Source: Saprospiraceae bacterium
Lineage (GTDB): Bacteria; Bacteroidota; Bacteroidia; Chitinophagales; Saprospiraceae
Direction: 5' to 3'
Assembly (NCBI GenBank): GCA_020630045.1
Contig: JAHDCE010000153.1
Location: 1 to 8,365, forward strand
Length of the DNA stretch: 8,365 nucleotides
Part shown: one piece after another, positions 1 through 5,967 of the stretch
Position numbering within the stretch: position 1 is the stretch's first letter
Layout: each line of letters begins with the position of its first letter
Translations under genes and position numbers: made by a program
The notes under the pieces: model-generated
What the model saw: the letters and a program-made list of their open reading frames with translations, nothing else
Told to the model about the DNA's origin: nothing
Database searches by the model: none

Positions 1-2
1 GC

Positions 3-41
3 ATTCGCCTCCTAGCGGAGACGTTGGAAGGTACTAAATAG
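3..41 (+). CDS. Probable 3' end of an upstream gene (partial, unidentified)
   Basis: The third forward frame is open from the left edge to a TAG at 39-41 and reads IRLLAETLEGTK, which resembles a charged, helical protein C-terminus. The second frame is also open, to a TAA at 35-37, but its translation (HSPPSGDVGRY) looks less like a natural C-terminus. If the call is right, the gene ends 43 bp before the AAA+ ATPase start at 85 and the two could share a transcript. MoxR-type ATPases are often encoded beside a von Willebrand A domain partner, so this could be that partner, but twelve residues cannot show it. The fragment is very short and the call is tentative. Confidence 0.3.
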   Translation: MRLLAETLEGTK

Positions 42-84
42 CGAATAGTCATTTTAAATTATTTTGCTCTGGCAAACTCGATAC

Positions 85-1545
85 ATGAAAGAAATAACAA
101 CACTAGGAGCCCTCAAATCTTCAGGATACACCCCTTCGACCATCAAGGAGGAAATGCGGAAAAACCTGATTCAAAAACTCAAGAAAGGAGAAAAGGTATT
201 CGAAGGAATTTTAGGATTCGACGATACCGTTATTCCCGATTTGGAACGAGCCATCCTTTCCCGACACAATATCTTGCTACTAGGACTTCGCGGACAAGCC
301 AAAACTCGATTGGCTCGACTAATGGTAGCACTACTCGATGAATATGTACCCGTGGTCGCCGGCAGTGAACTCAATGACGATCCGATGAATCCTATTTCAA
401 AATTCGCTAGGGATTTGGTCGCTGAAAAAGGCGATGACACACCGGTCGCTTGGCTTCATCGCGATGACAGATATGTAGAAAAATTGGCCACGCCGGATGT
501 AAGTATCGCCGACTTGGTCGGTGATGTGGATCCCATCAAAGCGGCTACCCTAAAGCTCCCTTATTCCGATGAACGTACGATTCATTTCGGGTTGATTCCT
601 AGGTCGCACCGCTCCTTGTTCGTTATCAACGAGCTACCGGATTTACAAGCGCGGATACAGGTGTCATTATTCAATATCTTACAGGAAGGAGACATGCAAA
701 TCCGAGGCTTCAAATTGAGACTGCCCTTGGATATACAATTCGTTTTTACTGCCAACCCGGAAGATTACACCAATCGGGGAAGTATCATCACGCCGCTTAA
801 GGACAGGATTGAAAGTCAAATATTGACGCACTACCCTACCGCCTTGGAAATCGGCAAGGCGATCACGGCTCAAGAAGCGAAGTTGACGACGGAACAAAAG
901 GAATCCATCCAAGTTCCCGAAATATTGGCCAATATATTGGAACGGATGGCTTTCGAAGCCCGGGACAGTGATTATATCGATGAGCGAAGCGGTGTTTCCG
1001 CACGTCTTACCATATCCGGCTATGAAAACTTGGTGAGTTCCGCCGAAAGGCGATCCATCATCAATGGAGAAAAAAAGACGACTGCTCGAATCATGGATTT
1101 TTGGGGTGTCGTGCCATCCATTACCGGTAAGGTGGAATTGGTATACGAGGGAGAACAAGAAGGCCCTTACTTCGTTGCTCTTCAACTTTTAGGCGCGGCG
1201 ATACAGAAAGAATTCGAAGCTTATTTTCCGGTTCCGGAAGACATTTCAAGAGAGGGTGTCCGCGATCCCTATCACCGTATCCGCGCTTGGTTCTCTGATG
1301 GCAATCACCTAGAAGTATTGAATGATGATGCCGACAAGGATTTGCGTAAAGCGTTCGCAAAAGTCCCCGGACTCAAGGAGCTTGCCCAAGAAGGTAAAAA
1401 AGCGTTTCCGGAAGGAACGAGTTTGGATTCGATCATGGAACTCATCATTTTCGGTTTATCCGAATATGAAGTATTGAACAAGGAGGTGGTGAACCGCAAA
1501 TTTTCGTTCAAGGACTTGTTGGCGGATATGTTGGGGGGGATGTAG
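85..1545 (+). CDS. MoxR/magnesium chelatase ChlI-like AAA+ ATPase
   Basis: This is a 486-residue cytoplasmic AAA+ ATPase related to MoxR and the ChlI/BchI subunit of Mg-chelatase. In residues counted from the ATG at 85, the Walker A motif is GLRGQAKT (67-74). Walker B is LFVINE (178-183), with Asn in place of the usual Asp before the catalytic Glu. Sensor 1 lies in FVFTAN (219-224), an arginine-finger candidate is R241 in PLKDR, and a sensor-2-like SAR motif ends at R307. The protein is longer than a typical MoxR of about 330 residues; the extra C-terminal 180 residues show no motif I recognise. An in-frame TTG at 64 would add seven residues (LWQTRY), but ATG 85 is preferred because the added residues do not look like part of the family and because a near -7 element (TATTTTG, 60-66) overlaps that TTG. 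MoxR proteins act as chaperone-like remodelers with vWA-domain partners. No vWA gene follows here, although one could lie upstream. The ATPase family is certain; the substrate is unknown. Confidence 0.9.
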   Translation: MKEITTLGALKSSGYTPSTIKEEMRKNLIQKLKKGEKVFEGILGFDDTVIPDLERAILSRHNILLLGLRGQAKTRLARLMVALLDEYVPVVAGSELNDDPMNPISKFARDLVAEKGDDTPVAWLHRDDRYVEKLATPDVSIADLVGDVDPIKAATLKLPYSDERTIHFGLIPRSHRSLFVINELPDLQARIQVSLFNILQEGDMQIRGFKLRLPLDIQFVFTANPEDYTNRGSIITPLKDRIESQILTHYPTALEIGKAITAQEAKLTTEQKESIQVPEILANILERMAFEARDSDYIDERSGVSARLTISGYENLVSSAERRSIINGEKKTTARIMDFWGVVPSITGKVELVYEGEQEGPYFVALQLLGAAIQKEFEAYFPVPEDISREGVRDPYHRIRAWFSDGNHLEVLNDDADKDLRKAFAKVPGLKELAQEGKKAFPEGTSLDSIMELIIFGLSEYEVLNKEVVNRKFSFKDLLADMLGGM

Positions 1546-1568
1546 GGTTGAATGTCTTATCCGTCTTA

Positions 1569-1730
1569 GAGCCTGTTAAAAATTAGTTTTTTTCTTTAAT
1601 ATGAAATGGAATTTTGCCAAGGATGAGCCGCTTTTTTTGAGGAATAGCCATAGCTATTGTGATAAAAAACGGCGAAATAATTGGCAAAATGGCGTTCATA
1701 TTATGAATTATACTAAATTTCAACAGGCTC
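1569..1730. mobile_element. MITE-like non-autonomous element, 162 bp, with TTA target duplication
   Basis: The element begins GAGCCTGTT (1569-1577) and ends with its exact complement AACAGGCTC (1722-1730). It is bordered by TTA on both sides (1566-1568 and 1731-1733), the expected footprint of a 3-bp target-site duplication. The two halves are complementary almost throughout: TTTTGCCAA (1612-1620) pairs with TTGGCAAAA (1681-1689), GCCG (1627-1630) with CGGC (1670-1673), and AATAGC (1643-1648) with GCTATT (1653-1658) around the centre. The dyad centre matches the element midpoint within about a base, so the whole unit could fold as one long hairpin or cruciform. It has no coding capacity, so it would need a transposase supplied in trans. 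GAGCCTGTT-type ends and a TNA-type duplication recall the IS5 superfamily; that assignment is from memory of IS ends. It occupies over half of the 300-bp gap between the ATPase and the RDD gene. I see nothing else recognisable in that gap (1546-1845). Confidence 0.8.
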
Positions 1731-1845
1731 TTAATTGAACAGAGTCATGAAAAAATAGCTTCGCCATAATTCTTCCACTTCATTTCATTTCGAGTATAAA
1801 AAACATCATTAAGAGACCAAATTATAAGACCAATTCCCAAATGCG

Positions 1846-2280
1846 ATGTTACGAAGAAAACAGTTTGCGACAATCATTGATTTTTCAATATTAATCATTT
1901 TAGTTTCTCCTGTATTAATCATCAATTACTACTTCTTTGGTTCGTATGAAAAAATCCAAACATACAGCATGGAAACGATTGTATTGTTGAAATACATTTT
2001 TCTATTTTATTCATCAGCCCTCTTCGTTGGCTATCTTTTTAAAGATTCTATAAATGGTCAAAGTCCTGGCAAAAAAATCATGTATTTAAAAGTTATTAGC
2101 AACACAAGCAACAAATCGAAATCATTTCAAAATTTCATGAGAAATTTAATCGGTTTAATTGTTTGTGGTGATATAGTATTCGCTTTCACCTCTCTAAGGA
2201 GGATTGGTGATATAGTTTCTGGAACCAAAATAGTAAATACTAGAAAAGATGAAAATACTTTGCCTAAAACACAAAACTAA
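1846..2280 (+). CDS. RDD family membrane protein
   Basis: This is a 144-residue integral membrane protein of the RDD family, named for conserved Arg and Asp residues and generally of unknown function; some members are linked to ion or sodium/proton transport. The N-terminal signature is RRKQFATIIDF (3-13), with the family Asp at 12. The central signature is D67 followed by GQSPGKKIMYLKVI (71-84). The C-terminal part carries RN (99-100), RRIGD (118-122) and SGTKIV. Three hydrophobic segments are visible at about 8-31, 46-66 and 96-117, matching the family topology, and the length is typical of short RDD proteins. No Shine-Dalgarno site is visible before ATG 1846, which is usual in Bacteroidetes; another ATG at 1841 is out of frame. 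The gene is strikingly AT-rich: the line from 1861 to 1920 is 16/60 GC. It appears to stand alone and ends 20 bp before a strong inverted repeat that may terminate its transcript. Confidence 0.85.
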   Translation: MLRRKQFATIIDFSILIILVSPVLIINYYFFGSYEKIQTYSMETIVLLKYIFLFYSSALFVGYLFKDSINGQSPGKKIMYLKVISNTSNKSKSFQNFMRNLIGLIVCGDIVFAFTSLRRIGDIVSGTKIVNTRKDENTLPKTQN

Positions 2281-2299
2281 AAAATCATGAAAAAGGAAC

Positions 2300-2358
2300 G
2301 GACTGTTTCCTAAACTGTGTCAATCAAATCATTGCCGACAAAGTTTAGGAAACAGTCC
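2300..2358. repeat. Strong inverted repeat between convergent genes (bidirectional terminator or IS-end remnant)
   Basis: GGACTGTTTCCTAAACT (2300-2316) is exactly complementary to AGTTTAGGAAACAGTCC (2342-2358), leaving a 25-nt middle. Allowing one mismatch, the match extends to 22 bp with TGTC (2318-2321) against GACA (2337-2340). It sits between the stops of the RDD gene (2280) and the convergent serine hydrolase (2423), where a bidirectional terminator is expected. A T5 follows the stem after GTTCC on the minus strand, and a T5 follows CCCC on the plus strand, but neither directly abuts the stem. Terminal repeats of this length with a single mismatch also look like the two ends of an insertion sequence or a very small MITE. 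No direct repeat flanks it, which counts against a recent insertion. Confidence 0.6.
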
Positions 2359-2422
2359 CAACTACCCCTTTTTACAGCGCTTCATTTCCTAGTGAGTTCA
2401 AGATGATTTAATCATAGACGTT

Positions 2423-4039
2423 TCACTCTTTTAACACCATTTCAAATTTCGCAGGACCTTGCACGAAGTTCATCTTATTTTTACTTGGAACAAAAACGAT
2501 TTTCAAACCGATTTCCTTATTCGAATACGTATGACCACCTTCGGAAACCAGCGTAAATGACGGCTGTCCCTCTCCTTGGCCGATTAAGGTATCTCCATCC
2601 CTGCTAATCGTCAAATCTATCGGCAAAGCATCTGAAGTATAAGTCCCCAAGTATACATCCAAATCTTCACCTGAAACAACAGTATTTGACTCTATAGCCA
2701 TTTCGTCTTTTTTGGGCTCAACTGATTTCTTTACCATATCAAAACCATGCCCTCTTTGTTCAAAACGCATTGTATTCTCCTCAGGAGAAAATACAATATT
2801 TACATCAATCTCCATGATGATAAACTTGTGATTTCCCTTGGCGGTCAGGGCACCGGCAGATTGTCCGGTAGCCTGAACAAATAGGGTATTGCCTTCCTTG
2901 GTAAAGGTCAAATCCATAGGTAATTCATCTGTTTCGTATGTTCCTAAATATTGATCTAATTCTTCACTTGTCAACTCCACCGATTCAAAAGAAGGTAAGT
3001 CGTAAGATTGACCCAATACTTCACCAACGAGCGCTTCTTCTATAATTCTCACACCCAAATTGGTAGCATTACAACTATAAGCAATACTTATATCGTACTT
3101 TTCAAAGTAAAATAAATTAGATGCAAATGCATCAATGTTGCCTCCATGTCCAACGCTAATTTCATTCTCAAATTTAGTCATGTGCAAGGCAAAACCATAG
3201 TCACTATCTTTTGTCGGCATCATTAGCTCTAGACTTTCTGGAGAAACCAATTTTCCATTCATAAGACGATTCATAAATTGACATAAATCCGAAGGCGTAG
3301 AGACGATGCCTCCGGCACCAAGCGGCACAGACATATGATCAGGAGCCCTTTCTGCCCACTCCGATTTCATAGTATATGATTTGGCTTCATTCCTACTCGT
3401 ATTGATCACTTGACCATAATTCGTATTGGATAATGACAATGGCTTTACGATATATTGATTTAGCAAATCCGTATATGATTCATCAAAAACTGTCTCCAAA
3501 ATAAATGTCAATAAAACGTAGTTAGAATTGCTATAAGAAAATTCGGTGTCCGGTTCAAAATCTATCCCCTTGACAATAATAGTGTCCAACAATGCCGCTG
3601 GTGTTATTGGCTCGGTACGCCAATTAAAATAACTCCTATCCGTGAAGTTAGCAATGCCACTACGATGGTTAAGTAAATCACGCACGGTAATTTTACGAGC
3701 ATTTTGAAGCCCTGGAAAATACGATTCTATTGTGTCATTTAAGTTAAGTTTTCCAAGCTCCACAGCCTTCATGATTAAGGTAGAAGTAAAGGTTTTGGAA
3801 ATCGACCCTATTCTAAATTTCGTATCTGTATTATTAATGATTTTCGTTTCGACATCAGCATAACCGATGGCTCGGTCATAAATGACCTTGTCTCCTTGAG
3901 CAATCGCCACACTACCAAAAAACTGTTCGTTTTCGTCAAGTATAGTAAATAGGCTATCCAATTTGGTGAAGTCATGATTTTGACCAAAAATGGAAGCAGT
4001 TGTCAATAAGAGTGTCAATGCAATGAATAAAGATTTCAT
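2423..4039 (-). CDS. Secreted serine hydrolase, class C beta-lactamase/esterase family, with duplicated C-terminal domain
   Basis: This is a 538-residue exported enzyme of the penicillin-binding-protein-like, class C beta-lactamase superfamily, whose members include esterases and D-amino-acid or peptide hydrolases. Residues 1-19 form a Sec signal peptide (MKSLFIALTLLLTTASIFG, then Q20); no lipobox Cys follows. The catalytic domain spans about 25-345. It has the nucleophile motif SISK (S79, K82), the second motif YSN (Y169-N171) and HGG (298-300) in place of the KTG of true beta-lactamases. HGG at this position is common in the esterase-like members. The tail holds two copies of an 84-residue domain, described in a separate entry. 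The start ATG lies 40 bp downstream of a perfect -7 promoter element. The gene is divergent from the kinase/regulator pair and may be their target, though that is inferred only from position. The substrate cannot be told, and a role in antibiotic resistance is not implied. Confidence 0.92.
   Translation of the reverse strand: MKSLFIALTLLLTTASIFGQNHDFTKLDSLFTILDENEQFFGSVAIAQGDKVIYDRAIGYADVETKIINNTDTKFRIGSISKTFTSTLIMKAVELGKLNLNDTIESYFPGLQNARKITVRDLLNHRSGIANFTDRSYFNWRTEPITPAALLDTIIVKGIDFEPDTEFSYSNSNYVLLTFILETVFDESYTDLLNQYIVKPLSLSNTNYGQVINTSRNEAKSYTMKSEWAERAPDHMSVPLGAGGIVSTPSDLCQFMNRLMNGKLVSPESLELMMPTKDSDYGFALHMTKFENEISVGHGGNIDAFASNLFYFEKYDISIAYSCNATNLGVRIIEEALVGEVLGQSYDLPSFESVELTSEELDQYLGTYETDELPMDLTFTKEGNTLFVQATGQSAGALTAKGNHKFIIMEIDVNIVFSPEENTMRFEQRGHGFDMVKKSVEPKKDEMAIESNTVVSGEDLDVYLGTYTSDALPIDLTISRDGDTLIGQGEGQPSFTLVSEGGHTYSNKEIGLKIVFVPSKNKMNFVQGPAKFEMVLKE
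2429..2977 (-). repeat. Tandem duplicated C-terminal domain inside the serine hydrolase
   Basis: Residues 355-438 (bases 2726-2977) and 454-537 (bases 2429-2680) align end to end without gaps. By hand count 37 of 84 positions are identical. Shared landmarks are LDxYLGTY, LPxDLT, GxTL, the GQ pair, GxH, EIxxxIVFxP, NxMxF and FxMV. The copies are joined by a 15-residue charged linker (439-453). The unit resembles the small beta-strand-rich domain (DUF3471-like) often attached once to bacterial serine hydrolases of this family; the family name is my recollection, the duplication is visible directly. At 44 percent identity the duplication is old rather than recent. Confidence 0.85.
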
Positions 4040-4078
4040 AATTATAGATTTTACTTTGTTTACAAATCAAAAACAATT

Positions 4079-4086
4079 CAAAACTA
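4079..4086 (-). promoter_or_regulatory. -7 promoter element for the serine hydrolase
   Basis: Reading the minus strand, TAGTTTTG matches the Bacteroidetes sigma-A -7 consensus TAnnTTTG exactly. It lies 40 bp before the ATG at 4039, giving a predicted leader of roughly 30-35 nt. The nearest upstream TTTG (minus strand, 4101-4104) is only about 14 bp away, shorter than the usual 17-23 bp to a -33 element, so the promoter may be weak or activator-dependent. Confidence 0.5.
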
Positions 4087-4155
4087 TAGGGATAAAACCT
4101 CAAATTGCGACTTATGTGATGTGTCTCCGGGAAGGTGTGAACAACAATAAAAAAA

Positions 4156-4180
4156 TTGTGACGAAGGGAGTTCGTCACAA
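4156..4180 (-). promoter_or_regulatory. 10-bp perfect hairpin followed by T7 on the minus strand, in the divergent intergenic region
   Basis: TTGTGACGAA (4156-4165) and TTCGTCACAA (4171-4180) are exact complements around a 5-base loop. On the minus strand the stem runs straight into seven Ts (4155-4149), the classic form of an intrinsic terminator. It would stop transcripts running leftwards out of the kinase gene before they reach the serine hydrolase promoter at 4079-4086. In DNA it is also a good dyad operator, and in the plus-strand RNA it ends 8 nt before the ATG at 4189. These roles cannot be separated from sequence alone. Confidence 0.6.
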
Positions 4181-4188
4181 AAAACAGC

Positions 4189-5205
4189 ATGTATCGTCTG
4201 AGTTCCCTAAATTGGGGTATGGTTAATTTTTTAAAGAAAAGGTGGGTTTACCATAGCTTGATTTGGATATCAATATATGCCGTATTCGTATTATTAGGCT
4301 ATCTGACAATAGGTGAAGATGAAAGTATTATGGATCTTTTTAAACTCTCGTTGTTGTTTAACATTCCCATTATGCCCGTGACCTATTTGGCATTTTGGGC
4401 GAAAGAAACCTTTTTCGATACAAGAAGGTACCTTCTTTATTTTGTTTCATCTTTTACAATAGTCGTGATCGGTGTTTTCATATTTGAATTCATAGAACCC
4501 TTCCTAGGCGAAGGCAATACGCTACGGGCTCAAATCATTGCGAATTTCATTTTTTTTCAACTGTTCGCACTCGGGTTGCAATATTTTAAAAGAGGTATTA
4601 TCAACCAATATCAACTGCAAGAATTAAAAGCCAAAACAACAATGACCGAGCTCAATGCATTGAAGGCTCAGCTTAATCCACATTTTCTATTTAATACGCT
4701 TAATAATATTTATGGTGTTAATCAAATAGATTCGGAAAAAGGGTCTGAAATGATCATGGAGTTGTCAGACGTAATGCGATATCATTTAGAATTTTCAAAA
4801 GAAGGAAAAGTAAAATTAAAAGATGAAATACAGTTGCTTCATTCTTATATCAAATTAGAAAAACTAAGACTTACGAATTCGTGTGATGTAAAGGTCAACT
4901 TAGAAGATATTGATGAAGACTTGATGATCTCTCCTTTACTATTTTTACCCTTTGTAGAAAATGCCTTTAAACATGGCACACATCCCAATCAAAAATGCTT
5001 TGTAGATATTGAAATTAAAACAATAGAAGAGCATTTATATTTCAAAACGAAAAATAGTATCATCAACAATCGTAAAGTCGTAAAAACCAATATTGGCCTT
5101 CACAATACCAAGAGAAGACTGGAGCTTTTATTTCCTCAAAATCATACACTCAACATTACTAATAACGGGCAAGAATTTCTCGTAGAAATACAATTAACCT
5201 TATGA
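4189..5205 (+). CDS. LytS/YehU-type sensor histidine kinase
   Basis: This is a membrane sensor kinase of the His_kinase (LytS/YehU) family, which phosphorylates a LytTR-type regulator. Counting from ATG 4189 (338 residues), four hydrophobic segments at about 21-41, 50-71, 80-104 and 113-133 form the membrane sensor, with no large extracytoplasmic domain. A short coiled linker (136-160) leads to the phosphoacceptor motif LKAQLNPHFLFNTLNNIY, with H165. The ATPase part has the N-box LFLPFVENAFKHG (E257, N258) and the G-box NIGLHNTKRRLELLFP (301-316). The start is uncertain. ATG 4189 has an A-rich upstream stretch typical of Bacteroidetes starts, whereas ATG 4219 (MVNFLKKRWVYH) better matches where relatives begin and would shorten the protein by ten residues. 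The stop overlaps the next gene's start as ATGA, so the two are translationally coupled. The signal it senses is unknown. Confidence 0.93.
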   Translation: MYRLSSLNWGMVNFLKKRWVYHSLIWISIYAVFVLLGYLTIGEDESIMDLFKLSLLFNIPIMPVTYLAFWAKETFFDTRRYLLYFVSSFTIVVIGVFIFEFIEPFLGEGNTLRAQIIANFIFFQLFALGLQYFKRGIINQYQLQELKAKTTMTELNALKAQLNPHFLFNTLNNIYGVNQIDSEKGSEMIMELSDVMRYHLEFSKEGKVKLKDEIQLLHSYIKLEKLRLTNSCDVKVNLEDIDEDLMISPLLFLPFVENAFKHGTHPNQKCFVDIEIKTIEEHLYFKTKNSIINNRKVVKTNIGLHNTKRRLELLFPQNHTLNITNNGQEFLVEIQLTL

Positions 5206-5945
5206 CAAAGATAAAACTACTAATAGTAGATGATGAACCGTTAGCACATAAGGTACTTGAAGGATACTGCGACAAAATCGACTATGTCGAGGTTGTCGGA
5301 AATTGCTATGATGGAATTTCAACACTTAATTTCTTAAACGAAAACAAAGTTGACGCCATACTACTTGATATACAGATGCCTGATATTACGGGTTTGGAGT
5401 TGTTGGATTCATTAAAAAACAATGCCCCTAAAGTCATTTTTACCACTGCTTATTCTGAATATGCTTTGCAAGGTTTTGATTACGACCAAGTCGTCGATTA
5501 CCTACATAAACCGGTTAGGATAACAAGGTTTATAAAAGCATTGGAGCGGCTAAAAAGAATTTTGCATCTTGAACAGCAATTCAACAATACGAATACCAGT
5601 ACGAACTCCACCGGTACAATCGTTGAAAACACTTCGAACTTCATCAGTATCAAAGATGGCAAATCAATTTATAGATTAGCTTATGATGACATAAATTATA
5701 TCCAATCATGGGGAAATTATCTCAAATTTTTCATGAAGGACCAAAGCGTAAAAATCATTAGAAAAACCATCAAGATGATCGAAGCGGAATTATCCCCCAA
5801 GCACTTCCTTAGAATTCATAAATCATATATCATTAACATCAACCATGTCGTCGCTGTAGAAGGTAATCAAATCAAATTCGTCAACCATCAATTACCCATT
5901 GGAAAGAGCTATGTCGTTAATGTGAAAAAGACGATAATCGGATAG
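5202..5945 (+). CDS. LytTR-family response regulator
   Basis: This 247-residue regulator pairs with the kinase just upstream through a 4-bp ATGA overlap. The receiver domain (about 4-118) has the acidic cluster D10-D11-E12, phosphoacceptor D56 in LLDIQMP, the switch Thr at 81-82 in TTAYSEYAL, and K103 in HKPV. A low-complexity Asn/Thr/Ser linker (127-145) separates it from the C-terminal LytTR DNA-binding domain (about 146-247). That domain shows the usual landmarks: FISIKDG, the INYIQSWGNYLKFF strand region, and FLRIHKSYIININHV. LytTR regulators bind promoter DNA, usually at direct repeats. The intergenic region upstream of the kinase, shared with the serine hydrolase, is the obvious place to look for a site, but no convincing direct repeat stood out there. 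All catalytic residues are intact. Confidence 0.95.
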   Translation: MTKIKLLIVDDEPLAHKVLEGYCDKIDYVEVVGNCYDGISTLNFLNENKVDAILLDIQMPDITGLELLDSLKNNAPKVIFTTAYSEYALQGFDYDQVVDYLHKPVRITRFIKALERLKRILHLEQQFNNTNTSTNSTGTIVENTSNFISIKDGKSIYRLAYDDINYIQSWGNYLKFFMKDQSVKIIRKTIKMIEAELSPKHFLRIHKSYIININHVVAVEGNQIKFVNHQLPIGKSYVVNVKKTIIG

Positions 5946-5967
5946 GCTTTTTCAATAATGAGCATGA

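Noticed and set aside
1..9. Nine-base match (GCATTCGCC) between the left edge and positions 8344-8352
   Set aside because: It is too short to indicate a long direct repeat bounding the window, and the flanking bases differ.
60..66. Promoter -7 element (TATTTTG) before the AAA+ ATPase
   Set aside because: It has one base too few for TAnnTTTG, and the gene may be co-transcribed from upstream; noted only as support for the ATG 85 start.
679..1185. 168-codon minus-strand open frame inside the AAA+ ATPase
   Set aside because: It lies opposite the conserved Walker B and sensor regions; a shadow of the real gene.
1552..1569. Start of a vWA-type partner gene (ATG then MSYPS) disrupted by the MITE
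   Set aside because: Removing the element and one TTA copy still gives a stop (TAA) at the same codon, so the frame was already closed before insertion.
4055..4066. Small palindrome TTTGTTTACAAA in the hydrolase leader
   Set aside because: Five-base AT-rich arms are expected by chance in this composition.
3990..4226. 78-codon plus-strand open frame across the hydrolase start and the intergenic region
   Set aside because: It overlaps the signal peptide end of the hydrolase, its promoter and the kinase start, and its translation shows no domain-like pattern; best explained as chance.
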